A stretch of DNA of 64,000 bases, from NCBI RefSeq assembly GCF_003352465.1, contig NZ_CP031153.1:3930001-3994000 (forward strand), given 5' to 3'. Below are positions 34,344 through 43,451 of this stretch, piece by piece. The position numbers and the translations under genes are program-made. Each line of letters starts with the position of its first letter. The stretch's first letter is position 1. Under the pieces are notes generated by a model. It saw only the letters and a program-made list of their open reading frames with translations, ran no database searches and had not been told where the DNA came from. Origin of the DNA: Kordia sp. SMS9 (GTDB lineage Bacteria; Bacteroidota; Bacteroidia; Flavobacteriales; Flavobacteriaceae).

Positions 34344-35891
34344 TTATCTTGGCGATAAAACCGCAAACGGAATAATCATTTCTTCCAAAGAAACTCCTCC
34401 ATGTTGGTAGGTGTTTCGGTAATAACTTACATAATGATTGTAATTGTTTGGATAGGCAAAAAATAAATCCGTCTTCGCAAAAATAAAGGAACTACTCATG
34501 TTAATTGCTGGCAAGTGAATGGTTCTCGGATCTTTAGCCGCCAAGACATCTTTTTGCTCGTATGTCAAACTTCTTCCTGTTTTGTAACGCAAATTCAAGC
34601 TGGTGTTTTTATCGCCCACAACTTTTGAAGGATGTTTTACATTGATGGTTCCGTGATCGGTCGTAATAATCAATTTGAAACCCAAACGCTGCGATTGCTG
34701 AATAATATCTAACAAAGGAGAATTTTTAAACCAACTCTGTGTCAACGAACGATAGGCTTTATCATTAGAAGCCAATTCCTTCACAACTTCCATTTCAGTC
34801 TTCGCGTGTGAGAGCATGTCTACGAAGTTATAAACCACAACTGTTAAATCATTATCTTTTTGCGATTTAAAGTTATCTGCGAGCTTCCTACCGCCTTTTA
34901 AGCTGGTGATTTTATGATATTCATGCTTGATGTTGAGTCCCAAACGCTTTAATTGCGCTTTTAAGAAATCATCTTCATGCAAATTCTTTCCACCTTCTTC
35001 GGTATCGTTTTTCCAGTATTCAGGATGTAATTTCTCCATGTCCGATGGCATCAATCCTGAAAAAATAGCATTTCGTGCGTATTGTGTCGCGGTTGGCAAA
35101 ATGCTGACAAACGGTACTTCTTTCTCCTTTTTGTAATGTGTATTTACGATGGGTTCAAACGCTTTCCATTGATCGTAGCGTAAATTATCAACCACAACTA
35201 ACAACGTCGGTTGCGCTTTGCTAATTTCAGGCACCACCAATTCACGAAACAAGGTGTGCGACATAATAGGCGCTTCTTCATTGCCAAACCAATCTGGGTA
35301 ATTTTTATCAATAAATTTTCCAAATTGCACATTGGCTTCATTCTTTTGCGATTCCAAAATCTCAAACATTCCCGTATCTTCAATATCTTCTAACTGCAAT
35401 TCCCAATAAATCAACTTTTGATACAACTCAATCCATTCTTCAATCGAATTCACCATCGACATGTCCATCGCAATCTTTCGAAACTCTTGTTGGTAATTGG
35501 AAGTCGTTTTCTCTGAAATCAAGCGTGAATGATCCAAATTCTTCTTCAAACTCAATAAAATCTGATTCGGATTCACAGGTTTTATCAAATAATCGGCAAT
35601 CTTAGAGCCAATGGCTTCTTCCATGATATATTCTTCTTCACTTTTGGTAATCATCACGACAGGAAGGTTATTTTGCTTCTCTTTCAACTCTGCTAATGTT
35701 TCAATTCCTGTCAAACCTGGCATATTTTCATCCAAAAAGACAATATCGTAGCGATCTTCGTCAATCATTTCAATTGCTTCCGTTCCGCTTGTGCACGTGG
35801 TAACTTCGTAATTTTTTTTCTGTAAAAAGAGAATATGTGGCTTTAACAAATCAATCTCGTCATCAACCCAAAGAATTTTGAATGTACTCAT
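34344..35891 (-). CDS. porX: PorX-type response regulator with PglZ (alkaline-phosphatase-fold) domain
   Basis: 515 residues. A receiver domain (residues 1-120) has the acidic pocket DDE at 10-12, phosphoacceptor D54 in FLDENMPG and the conserved Lys in LIKPVN. A linker follows and then a PglZ domain from about residue 200, with VVVDNLRYDQW, YNFVDMLSH and ITTDHGTINV as metal-binding parts. PorX controls expression and assembly of the type IX secretion system and hydrolyses nucleotide oligos. It fits the T9SS cargo at 11.6-14.5 kb. The sensor kinase PorY is not in this window. Confidence 0.93.
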   Translation of the reverse strand: MSTFKILWVDDEIDLLKPHILFLQKKNYEVTTCTSGTEAIEMIDEDRYDIVFLDENMPGLTGIETLAELKEKQNNLPVVMITKSEEEYIMEEAIGSKIADYLIKPVNPNQILLSLKKNLDHSRLISEKTTSNYQQEFRKIAMDMSMVNSIEEWIELYQKLIYWELQLEDIEDTGMFEILESQKNEANVQFGKFIDKNYPDWFGNEEAPIMSHTLFRELVVPEISKAQPTLLVVVDNLRYDQWKAFEPIVNTHYKKEKEVPFVSILPTATQYARNAIFSGLMPSDMEKLHPEYWKNDTEEGGKNLHEDDFLKAQLKRLGLNIKHEYHKITSLKGGRKLADNFKSQKDNDLTVVVYNFVDMLSHAKTEMEVVKELASNDKAYRSLTQSWFKNSPLLDIIQQSQRLGFKLIITTDHGTINVKHPSKVVGDKNTSLNLRYKTGRSLTYEQKDVLAAKDPRTIHLPAINMSSSFIFAKTDLFFAYPNNYNHYVSYYRNTYQHGGVSLEEMIIPFAVLSPR

Positions 35892-35940
35892 GTAAATCTT
35901 ATATTTTATAAATTGTTAGTAAGGTGTCTTGTATTGTGTT

Positions 35941-35948
35941 TATATTTG
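35941..35948 (+). promoter_or_regulatory. -7 element TATATTTG ahead of the HD-hydrolase gene
   Basis: An exact TAnnTTTG match about 22 bp before the proposed TTG start at 35971. It lies inside the longer open frame, which argues that the longer reading is not translated. Confidence 0.55.
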
Positions 35949-35970
35949 TGCTGATTCTAAAAACAAACTT

Positions 35971-37200
35971 TTGAATACTAGAAACAAGCTCAAAATTTTA
36001 AACGATCCAATTTACGGATTTATTACAATACCAAATCCGCTCATTTTCGACTTGATCGAGCATAAATACTTTCAACGCTTACGCAGAATTTCACAAATGG
36101 GCATGTCATATTTGGTCTATCCAGGAGCGCATCACACGCGTTTTCATCATGCGTTGGGCTGTATGCACTTAATGCAAAAAGCAGTTCAAGTACTTCGTTT
36201 TAAAGGTGTTGAGATTTCTCTTGAAGAAGAAAACGCCCTGCTTATTGCCATCTTACTACACGATATTGGTCACGGGCCATTTTCACACGCTATGGAACAC
36301 AGTATTGTGAATAGTGTACATCACGAAGAAATTTCGTTGTTGCTCATGGAACGATTAAACACTGAATTTAACGGAAGTTTAACGCTTGCCATCGAAATAT
36401 TTAAAGGAAACTATCCGAGAAAATTCATGTATCAGCTCATTTCTGGGCAAATTGACATGGACAGAGCCGATTATTTAAAACGCGATAGTTTTTACACAGG
36501 TGTTGCGGAAGGAAACATCAATTCAGAACGAATCATCACGATGTTAAGTGTGGTTGATGACGAATTGGTCATTGAAGAAAAAGGCATCTATTCGGTTGAA
36601 AAGTTTCTGGTAGCAAGACGATTAATGTATTGGCAAGTCTATTTGCACAAAACAAGTTTGGTCGCGGAACAATTGCTGATCAGAGTGTTGAAACGAGCGA
36701 AAGAATTGACCTTGCAAGGCGCGAATCTTCACGCAAGTGCGGCATTATCTTTTTTCATTCAGCATGAAATCTCTATTGAAGACTTTACTGATGAAGTATT
36801 AGATCGGTTTGCCCGATTAGACGATTACGATATTATTTCCGCCATGAAAGAATGGATGGAAGAAGACGATTTTGTGCTGTCCAATCTCTGCAAAATGATC
36901 ATCAATCGCGATTTATTGCGCATCAAAATCAAAAACAAAAAAATCGCATCGAAAAAAATTCAGAACGAGACAAAAAATCTCATGGAAAAACACAACATTA
37001 GCAAGCAAGAAGCGGCGTATTTTGTGTTTTCGGGCGAAATTTTCAATCAAGCTTACAACACCACAAGTCAGAACATAAACATCTTACTAAAATCGGGAAA
37101 AATTCAAGATGTTGTCAAAGCTTCTGACCAATTAAACTTGAAAGCACTCTCAAAACCCGTGACAAAATATTATATATGTTACCCAAAAGACAAACTTTAG
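35971..37200 (+). CDS. HD-domain phosphohydrolase (dNTPase-like)
   Basis: 409 residues from a TTG at 35971, giving MNTRNKLKILNDPIYGF, the normal family N-terminus. The frame is open to 35929 but crosses the promoter. HD-domain metal ligands: HHTRFHHALG (H...H), LLHDIGHGPFSH (HD) and the later QIDMDRADYLKRDS (D). The family resembles dGTP triphosphohydrolases without clear substrate. It is divergent from porX and heads the lipid A gene run. Confidence 0.85.
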   Translation: MNTRNKLKILNDPIYGFITIPNPLIFDLIEHKYFQRLRRISQMGMSYLVYPGAHHTRFHHALGCMHLMQKAVQVLRFKGVEISLEEENALLIAILLHDIGHGPFSHAMEHSIVNSVHHEEISLLLMERLNTEFNGSLTLAIEIFKGNYPRKFMYQLISGQIDMDRADYLKRDSFYTGVAEGNINSERIITMLSVVDDELVIEEKGIYSVEKFLVARRLMYWQVYLHKTSLVAEQLLIRVLKRAKELTLQGANLHASAALSFFIQHEISIEDFTDEVLDRFARLDDYDIISAMKEWMEEDDFVLSNLCKMIINRDLLRIKIKNKKIASKKIQNETKNLMEKHNISKQEAAYFVFSGEIFNQAYNTTSQNINILLKSGKIQDVVKASDQLNLKALSKPVTKYYICYPKDKL

Positions 37201-37211
37201 GACTTTTTTTA

Positions 37212-37219
37212 TACTTTTG
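37212..37219 (+). promoter_or_regulatory. possible -7 element TACTTTTG just before lpxD
   Basis: The element ends 5 bp before the lpxD ATG. If it is used, the transcript would start at or near the A of ATG. A matching TTG upstream was not found. Confidence 0.3.
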
Positions 37220-37224
37220 CGGGA

Positions 37225-38253
37225 ATGAAGTTTACAGCGACACAAATAGCAGGTATTTTAGAAGGGGACATTATTGGGAATCCAGAAGCGGAAGTATCTA
37301 AACTTTCTAAAATAGAAGAAGGCACAGAAGGTTCTTTAACTTTCCTAGCAAATCCTAAATACACACAGTACATTTACAGTACACAAGCATCCATAACCAT
37401 TGTAAATAAAGACTTTACTGTAGAAGAAGAACTAACGACTACGCTTATCAAAGTCGAAGACGCATACAAATCATTTTCCAAACTCCTAGAATATTACAAC
37501 AAAGTAAAAATGAATAAAGTTGGTGTAGAACAACCGACGTTTATTTCAAATTCTGCTTCGTACGGAGAAGAATTGTATTTTGGAGCGTTCTCATACATGG
37601 GCGAAAATGTAAAAATTGGTGATTATGTAAAAGTATATCCAAACGCGTATATTGGCGACAATGTAACGATTGGAAACAACGTGATCATTTTTGCAGGAGC
37701 TAAAATATATTCGGAATCAGTCATTGGAGACAATTGTGTCATTCACAGTGGCGCTATTGTGGGCGCAGATGGTTTTGGCTTTGCGCCGAATGAAAAAGGA
37801 GAATACCAAAAAGTGCCACAAACAGGAAATGTAATTCTTGAAGCGCATGTAGATATTGGTGCCGGAACTACGATTGATCGTGCCACTTTAGGTTCTACAG
37901 TGATCAAAAGAGGTGTAAAGCTCGACAATCAAATTCAAATTGCACACAATGTAGAAATTGGAGAAAATACCGTTATTGCGGCACAAACAGGAATTGCCGG
38001 TTCTACCAAAATAGGGAAAAACTGTATGATCGGTGGACAAGTTGGAATCGTTGGTCACATAACCATTGGTGACAATGTTCGCATACAAGCGCAATCTGGA
38101 ATTGGACGAAATGTAAAAGATGGAGAAACACTGCAAGGTTCTCCAGCACTAAATTACGGCGATTATAATAAATCGTATGTATACTTTAAAAACTTACCAA
38201 AACTTGCAAAAACAGTCAATCAACTCGAAAAAAAAATAAACGACAATGAGTGA
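37225..38253 (+). CDS. lpxD: UDP-3-O-(3-hydroxyacyl)glucosamine N-acyltransferase
   Basis: 342 residues. The N-terminal uridine-binding domain (ILEGDIIGNPEAEVSKLSKI) is followed by left-handed beta-helix hexapeptide repeats. The catalytic His is in IQIAHNVEIGENT and the GADGFGFAP loop is present. It adds the second 3-hydroxyacyl chain in lipid A synthesis. It overlaps lpxC by 8 bp, and a second, diverged lpxD-like gene lies 3 kb downstream. Confidence 0.95.
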   Translation: MKFTATQIAGILEGDIIGNPEAEVSKLSKIEEGTEGSLTFLANPKYTQYIYSTQASITIVNKDFTVEEELTTTLIKVEDAYKSFSKLLEYYNKVKMNKVGVEQPTFISNSASYGEELYFGAFSYMGENVKIGDYVKVYPNAYIGDNVTIGNNVIIFAGAKIYSESVIGDNCVIHSGAIVGADGFGFAPNEKGEYQKVPQTGNVILEAHVDIGAGTTIDRATLGSTVIKRGVKLDNQIQIAHNVEIGENTVIAAQTGIAGSTKIGKNCMIGGQVGIVGHITIGDNVRIQAQSGIGRNVKDGETLQGSPALNYGDYNKSYVYFKNLPKLAKTVNQLEKKINDNE

Positions 38254-39667
38254 AATTATTGTTAAACAAACGACCATTGCCAAAGAAGTTTCTTTAAAAG
38301 GCGTCGGATTACATACAGGAAAAGAAGTTACCTTAACCTTTAAGCCTGCACCAGAAAATCACGGATACACATTTGTCAGAGTGGATCTCGAAGGAAATCC
38401 AATCATTGAAGCAGATGCAAATTACGTAGTAAATACGCAACGCGGAACAGTTTTAGAAAAGCGCGGCGTCAAAATTCAAACCTGCGAACATGTCTTAGCG
38501 GCATTGGTAGGATTGGAAATTGACAACATAGTTATAGAATTAGATGCTTCTGAACCGCCAATTATGGATGGTTCGGCGAAATTCTTTTTAGAATCCTTGG
38601 AAGAAGCAGGAATCGTGGAACAAGAAAAACCACGCGAAGAATATATTGTCAAAGATGTCATTTCCTATATTGACGATGAAACAGGGAGCGAAATCACCAT
38701 CATTCCATCGGATGAATACCAAGTAACAACGATGGTAGATTTTGGCACGAAAGTATTAGGAACGCAAAATGCTACCTTAAAACACATTTCTGACTTCAAA
38801 AAAGACATTGCAAGCTCCAGAACATTCAGTTTCTTACATGAATTGGAAATGTTATTAGAACACGGACTTATCAAAGGTGGCGACTTAAATAATGCGATCG
38901 TATACGTAGATAAAGAACTATCTCCAGAAACGATGGACAAACTGCGAGTTGCTTTTGGCAAAGATGACATTGCGGTAAAACCCAATGGAATACTTGACAA
39001 TCTTACATTGCATCATCCTAACGAAGCCGCACGTCACAAATTACTAGATGTTATTGGCGATTTAGCTTTGGTAGGAACGCGCATTCGTGGAAAAGTCATC
39101 GCCAACAAACCAGGACACTTTGTAAATACACAATTTGCAAAAAAACTGTCCAAAATTATCAAAATAGAAAAGCGCAACAAAGTACCAAGTTACGATTTGC
39201 ATCAAACGCCCTTAATGGACATCAATCAAATCATGACAATGTTGCCGCACAGGCCACCATTTTTACTCATCGACAAAATATTAGAATTATCTGATAGTCA
39301 TGTGGTTGGTGTGAAAAATGTAACGATGAACGAACCATTTTTCGTTGGGCATTTCCCAGGAGCGCCCGTAATGCCCGGAGTTTTACAAGTAGAAGCCATG
39401 GCACAAACAGGAGGAATTCTCGTATTAAGTACAGTGCCAGATCCTGAAAACTACTTAACTTTCTTTATGAAGATTGACAAAGTAAAGTTCAAACAAAAAG
39501 TAGTTCCAGGAGATACACTCATATTCAAAGCCGATTTAATCACGCCAATTCGTAGAGGAATTTGTCACATGCAAGCGTATGCGTACGCCAATGGAAAACT
39601 CGTAGCAGAAGCAGAGTTGATGGCACAAATCGCACGTAAAAAAGAAGAAGACATTGTAAAAAAATAG
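38246..39667 (+). CDS. LpxC-FabZ fusion: UDP-3-O-acyl-GlcNAc deacetylase / 3-hydroxyacyl-ACP dehydratase
   Basis: 473 residues. Residues 1-310 are LpxC, with GVGLHTGKEV, CEHVLAALVGLEIDN (zinc His), MDGSAKFF and HPNEAARHKLLDVIGDLAL (zinc His and Asp). Residues about 330-470 are FabZ, with LPHRPPFLLIDKI (catalytic His) and HFPGAPVMPGVLQVEAMAQ (catalytic Glu). The deacetylase commits to lipid A synthesis, and the dehydratase competes for the same 3-hydroxyacyl-ACP pool. The fusion is normal for Bacteroidota. Confidence 0.96.
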   Translation: MSEIIVKQTTIAKEVSLKGVGLHTGKEVTLTFKPAPENHGYTFVRVDLEGNPIIEADANYVVNTQRGTVLEKRGVKIQTCEHVLAALVGLEIDNIVIELDASEPPIMDGSAKFFLESLEEAGIVEQEKPREEYIVKDVISYIDDETGSEITIIPSDEYQVTTMVDFGTKVLGTQNATLKHISDFKKDIASSRTFSFLHELEMLLEHGLIKGGDLNNAIVYVDKELSPETMDKLRVAFGKDDIAVKPNGILDNLTLHHPNEAARHKLLDVIGDLALVGTRIRGKVIANKPGHFVNTQFAKKLSKIIKIEKRNKVPSYDLHQTPLMDINQIMTMLPHRPPFLLIDKILELSDSHVVGVKNVTMNEPFFVGHFPGAPVMPGVLQVEAMAQTGGILVLSTVPDPENYLTFFMKIDKVKFKQKVVPGDTLIFKADLITPIRRGICHMQAYAYANGKLVAEAELMAQIARKKEEDIVKK

Positions 39668-39727
39668 CACTTCCAAAAAAAAGTGTAATTTACGATCAAT
39701 TTCAAAATATAAATTAAAAAGTAGTAG

Positions 39728-40513
39728 ATGAATCAACCTTTAGCATACGTTCATCCAGGTGCAAAAATTGCCAAAAATGTTGTTGTAGAACCTTTTACAA
39801 CCATTCACAACAATGTCATCATTGGAGAAGGAACTTGGATTGGGTCCAACGTAACCATTATGGAAGGAGCACGAATTGGAAAAAACTGTAATATTTTTCC
39901 AGGTTCGGTAATCTCAGCACCACCACAAGATTTAAAATACCAAGGAGAAGATACCATTGCTGAAATAGGAGACAATACTACCATACGAGAATGTGTAACC
40001 ATTAACAAAGGAACTACAGATCGTATGAAAACCAAAATTGGGAAAAACTGCCTCATCATGGCGTATTGCCACGTTGCACACGATTGTATTGTGGGTGATA
40101 ACTGTATATTTTCGAATAACAGTACCTTGGCAGGACATATTACAGTAGGCGATTATGTCATCCTTGCGGGAATGACGGCCGTACACCAATTTTGTTCCAT
40201 TGGAAATCATGCGTTTGTTACAGGCGGATCGTTGGTGCGAAAAGATGTGCCACCGTATGTAAAAGCTGCACGTGAACCATTATCGTATGTCGGAATCAAT
40301 TCGGTTGGATTGCGCAGACGCGGATTCACCACCGAAAAAATACGAGAAATTCAAAACATTTTCAGAATTCTCTACCAAAAAAATTACAACAATACCCAAG
40401 CTGCTGAAATCATTGAAGCAGAAATGGCAGCCACTACTGAGCGCGATGAAATATTACAATTCATCAAAAACTCACACAGAGGAATCATGAAAGGATACAT
40501 TACATCAAATTAA
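39728..40513 (+). CDS. lpxA: acyl-ACP--UDP-GlcNAc O-acyltransferase
   Basis: 261 residues, a beta-helix of hexapeptide repeats with the catalytic His in MAYCHVAHDCIVGDN near residue 122, GMTAVHQFCSIG and a helical C-terminal domain (RRRGFTTEKIREIQNIFRILY). It performs the first acyl transfer in lipid A synthesis. It is preceded by a 60-bp gap after lpxC-fabZ and followed after 10 bp by efp. Confidence 0.96.
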   Translation: MNQPLAYVHPGAKIAKNVVVEPFTTIHNNVIIGEGTWIGSNVTIMEGARIGKNCNIFPGSVISAPPQDLKYQGEDTIAEIGDNTTIRECVTINKGTTDRMKTKIGKNCLIMAYCHVAHDCIVGDNCIFSNNSTLAGHITVGDYVILAGMTAVHQFCSIGNHAFVTGGSLVRKDVPPYVKAAREPLSYVGINSVGLRRRGFTTEKIREIQNIFRILYQKNYNNTQAAEIIEAEMAATTERDEILQFIKNSHRGIMKGYITSN

Positions 40514-40523
40514 AAAATAAAAC

Positions 40524-41090
40524 ATGGCAAGTACTTCAGATATTCGCAAAGGATTGTGCATTCGTTACAACCACGACATCTTTAAAATCATAGAATTTTT
40601 ACACGTAAAACCAGGAAAAGGACCAGCATTTGTGCGCACAAAACTAAAAAGTGTTACGACAGGGAAAGTGATAGACAATACATTTTCTGCGGGACACAAA
40701 ATAGACGACGTACGTGTAGAAACACACACATTTCAATACTTATACAGTGATGGAGATACGTTTCACTTTATGAACACTTCTGATTACAACCAAATCACGC
40801 TTCAAAAATCTGCCTTAGATGCGCCAGATTTACTAAAAGAAGGTGAAAATGTAAAAATTCTGATCAATTCTGAAGACAGTCTGCCATTATCAGTAGACAT
40901 GCCAGCAAGTGTTATTTTAGAAGTAACACACACAGAACCAGGCGTCAAAGGAAACACCGCAACCAATGCAACAAAACCTGCAACGGTTGAAACAGGCGCA
41001 AGGGTAAATGTACCTTTATTCATCAATGAAGGTGACAAAATTAAAATTGAAACAGAAAAAGGTTCCTATATGGAACGTATAAAAGAATAA
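40524..41090 (+). CDS. efp: elongation factor P
   Basis: 188 residues, three beta-barrel domains. The tip loop HVKPGKGPAFVRTKLK carries the expected Lys at position 32. ADGDTF is replaced by YSDGDTFHFMN and the C-terminus has GDKIKIETEKGSYMERI. It rescues ribosomes stalled on polyproline. The neighbouring lipid A genes suggest shared transcription only. A strong terminator follows 5 bp after the stop. Confidence 0.96.
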   Translation: MASTSDIRKGLCIRYNHDIFKIIEFLHVKPGKGPAFVRTKLKSVTTGKVIDNTFSAGHKIDDVRVETHTFQYLYSDGDTFHFMNTSDYNQITLQKSALDAPDLLKEGENVKILINSEDSLPLSVDMPASVILEVTHTEPGVKGNTATNATKPATVETGARVNVPLFINEGDKIKIETEKGSYMERIKE

Positions 41091-41095
41091 TAATT

Positions 41096-41128
41096 AAAAA
41101 AGCGCAATAATGTACATTGCGCTTTTTT
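41096..41128 (+). terminator. intrinsic terminator after efp
   Basis: AAAAAGCGCAAT pairs with ATTGCGCTTTTT around a 7-nt loop, with a T-run. It separates lpxD-lpxC/fabZ-lpxA-efp from the second lpxD-like gene. Confidence 0.85.
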
Positions 41129-41151
41129 TATGTAAAAATTAACACGAATAC

Positions 41152-42096
41152 ATGAAATTTCCTAGATTATACACACTAAAAGAAATTGCTGAAATCATTG
41201 ACACATCGTTTGTGGGTGACGCATCCTTTCCAGTGCATGGAATGAATGAAATTCACGTTGTAGAAGCTGGTGATATCGTTTTTGTAGATCATCCAAAGTA
41301 TTATGACAAAGCGTTGGAGTCGAAAGCAACAATTGTACTCATCAACAAAGAAGTGGACTGCCCAGAAGGAAAAGCACTCTTAATTTCGGAGGATCCTTTT
41401 CGAGATTTCAATGTGTTGACAAAACATTTTAGACCGTTTCAAAACTCGTCATCGCCCATTGCACCATCGGCGCGTATCGGAGAACGCACACTGATTCAGC
41501 CAAACTGTTTTATTGGAAATAATGTAACCATTGGAGACGACTGTCTGATTCACGCAAACGTAGCAATTTATGACAATACGGTTATCGGAAACAATGTCAC
41601 TATTCATTCAGGGACAGTCTTGGGAGCAGATGCTTTCTATTATAAAAAACGTCCCGAAGGTTTTGATAAATTACGCTCTGGCGGAAGAGTTGTTATAGAA
41701 GATCATGTAGATTTAGGAGCATCATGTACTATTGACAAAGGTGTGACTGGCGATACGACGATCAAAGAAGGCACAAAAATAGACAATCAAGTACATGTGG
41801 GACACGATACTGTGATTGGAAAAAAATGTCTCATCGCATCACAAACAGGAATCGCAGGTTGTGTCGTCATCGAAGATGAAGTAACGATTTGGGGACAAGT
41901 AGGAATTACAAGCGGAATCACCATAGGAGCAAAGACCGTGATTTCGGCACAATCTGGAGTCAGCAAAGGCTTAGAAGGTGGAAAAAGCTACTTCGGAACT
42001 CCTGCAGATGATTTTAGAAAAAAATACAAAGAAATTGCGTCAATTCGTCAAATACCTGAATTGATTGCACGCATAGAAAAACTAGAAGACAAGTAG
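41152..42096 (+). CDS. LpxD-like UDP-3-O-acylglucosamine N-acyltransferase paralogue
   Basis: 314 residues. The N-terminal domain is LpxD-like (FVGDASFPVHGMNEIHVVEAGD) and the beta-helix follows, with GADAFYYKKRPEGFDKLRSGG and a His in NQVHVGHDTVIGKKC. The central loop differs from the real LpxD at 37.2 kb, having YYKKRPEGFDK in place of GFAPNEKGEYQK. Flavobacteria often carry both. Its acceptor may be another sugar nucleotide. Confidence 0.85.
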   Translation: MKFPRLYTLKEIAEIIDTSFVGDASFPVHGMNEIHVVEAGDIVFVDHPKYYDKALESKATIVLINKEVDCPEGKALLISEDPFRDFNVLTKHFRPFQNSSSPIAPSARIGERTLIQPNCFIGNNVTIGDDCLIHANVAIYDNTVIGNNVTIHSGTVLGADAFYYKKRPEGFDKLRSGGRVVIEDHVDLGASCTIDKGVTGDTTIKEGTKIDNQVHVGHDTVIGKKCLIASQTGIAGCVVIEDEVTIWGQVGITSGITIGAKTVISAQSGVSKGLEGGKSYFGTPADDFRKKYKEIASIRQIPELIARIEKLEDK

Positions 42097-42164
42097 TTTA
42101 TTTCTCTAAAAAAGTATTTATACATAAATCTCAAAAAATACTTTACAAATACTTTAGAAAAAAC

Positions 42165-42172
42165 TATTTTTG
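42165..42172 (+). promoter_or_regulatory. -7 element TATTTTTG ahead of sucD
   Basis: A TAnnTTTG match 23 bp before the sucD ATG. Confidence 0.5.
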
Positions 42173-42195
42173 TTCAGCCAAAAAACAAATATCAA

Positions 42196-43068
42196 ATGAG
42201 CGTTTTAGTAAACAAAGATTCAAAAATAATTGTTCAAGGATTTACAGGAAGTGAAGGAACATTTCATGCAGGTCAAATGATTGCCTACGGAACTAACGTA
42301 GTTGGTGGTGTAACGCCAGGAAAAGGTGGACAAACACACCTTGACAAACCCGTTTTTAACACAGTTTCTGAAGCTGTGGAAAAAGTAGGAGCAGACACAA
42401 CTATCATTTTTGTGCCGCCAGCATTTGCTGCCGATGCGATTATGGAAGCTGCCGATGCGGGAATTAAAGTAATCATCACGATCACGGAAGGAATTCCTGT
42501 AGCTGACATGACAAAAGTTGCTGCATACATTGAAAATAAAGACTGTCGTTTAGTAGGGCCTAACTGTCCAGGTGTCATTACGCCAGGAGAAGCAAAAGTT
42601 GGAATCATGCCAGGATTTGTTTTTAAAGAAGGTAAAGTAGGAATTGTTTCTAAATCAGGAACGTTGACATACGAAGCTGCGGATCAAGTAGTAAAACAAG
42701 GATTAGGAATTACGACTGCGATCGGAATTGGTGGAGATCCAATCATTGGAACTACCACAAAAGAAGCGGTTGAATTATTAATCAACGATTCTGAAACTGA
42801 ATGTGTCGTAATGATCGGTGAAATTGGTGGACAATTAGAAGCAGATGCGGCTAAATGGTACCAAGCAAGCGGAAGCAAAAAGCCAGTTGTTGGTTTTATT
42901 GCAGGAGAAACCGCACCCGCAGGACGTACCATGGGACATGCAGGAGCAATTGTTGGGGGAGCTGATGATACAGCAGAAGCAAAGAAGAGAATTATGCGCG
43001 AATGTGGAATTCATGTAGTAGATTCGCCAGCAGAAATTGGAAAGAAAGTAGCAGAAGTAATGGCGTAA
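42196..43068 (+). CDS. sucD: succinyl-CoA synthetase subunit alpha
   Basis: 290 residues. The CoA-binding Rossmann domain has IIVQGFTGSEGTFHAGQM and GGVTPGKGG, then VGPNCPGVITP. The catalytic phospho-His is in GRTMGHAGAIVGG near residue 247. It interconverts succinyl-CoA and succinate in the TCA cycle with SucC. sucC is not in this window, so the two subunits are encoded apart, as is frequent in Bacteroidota. Confidence 0.96.
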   Translation: MSVLVNKDSKIIVQGFTGSEGTFHAGQMIAYGTNVVGGVTPGKGGQTHLDKPVFNTVSEAVEKVGADTTIIFVPPAFAADAIMEAADAGIKVIITITEGIPVADMTKVAAYIENKDCRLVGPNCPGVITPGEAKVGIMPGFVFKEGKVGIVSKSGTLTYEAADQVVKQGLGITTAIGIGGDPIIGTTTKEAVELLINDSETECVVMIGEIGGQLEADAAKWYQASGSKKPVVGFIAGETAPAGRTMGHAGAIVGGADDTAEAKKRIMRECGIHVVDSPAEIGKKVAEVMA

Positions 43069-43089
43069 GTTCATTTCTCATACATATAC

Positions 43090-43128
43090 AAAGCGCATTG
43101 CCAAACTATTGATAATGCGCTTTTTTTT
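43090..43128 (+). terminator. intrinsic terminator after sucD
   Basis: AAAGCGCATT pairs with AATGCGCTTT across a 14-nt loop, followed by a T-run to 43128. The -33 part of the next promoter overlaps this hairpin. Confidence 0.8.
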
Positions 43129-43141
43129 GATAATACTTTTG
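43109..43141 (+). promoter_or_regulatory. promoter TTG-N22-TACTTTTG for the peptide precursor gene
   Basis: The -7 TACTTTTG (43134-43141) is an exact consensus match, with TTG at 43109-43111. The start codon is 55 bp downstream. Confidence 0.5.
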
Positions 43142-43196
43142 TGTTACAGATTTTATTTGTAAATTAAGTAAGAAATTTAATATAAATAAAACTACC

Positions 43197-43451
43197 ATGA
43201 AAAAAAGAAATTTAAAAAGTCTAGCATTAAACAAGAAATCCATTTCTAAATTAGGAATCCAAAACGGAATTGTCGGCGGATTTAAAACAGAATCATGTCC
43301 AGACGCAGGAATTTGTTGTCCAACACATGACTCAGCGTGTCCGACACATGATTGTACTGGAGGAGGAACTACGAATCCACCAGGCACACAAACCTGTAAT
43401 CTTGCATGCAACCAAGAAACAATTTCTTGTCCAGGTGCTGGAATTTGCTAA
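43197..43451 (+). CDS. Cys-rich RiPP precursor-like peptide (class I lanthipeptide-type leader)
   Basis: 84 residues. The basic leader MKKRNLKSLALNKKSISKLG resembles the leaders of Bacteroidota natural-product precursors labelled class I lanthipeptide. IVGG suggests a double-glycine cleavage site at about residues 27-28. The putative core has nine Cys, many Thr, Pro and Gly, and near-repeats SCPDAGIC and SCPGAGIC at its two ends, with CPTHD twice in the middle. No lanthionine synthetase, transporter or protease lies within the window, so maturation enzymes would be elsewhere. Confidence 0.65.
   Translation: MKKRNLKSLALNKKSISKLGIQNGIVGGFKTESCPDAGICCPTHDSACPTHDCTGGGTTNPPGTQTCNLACNQETISCPGAGIC

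Noticed and set aside
43106..43411. 101-residue minus-strand ORF across the precursor peptide gene
   Set aside because: It is the shadow of the RiPP-like gene and of the sucD terminator.
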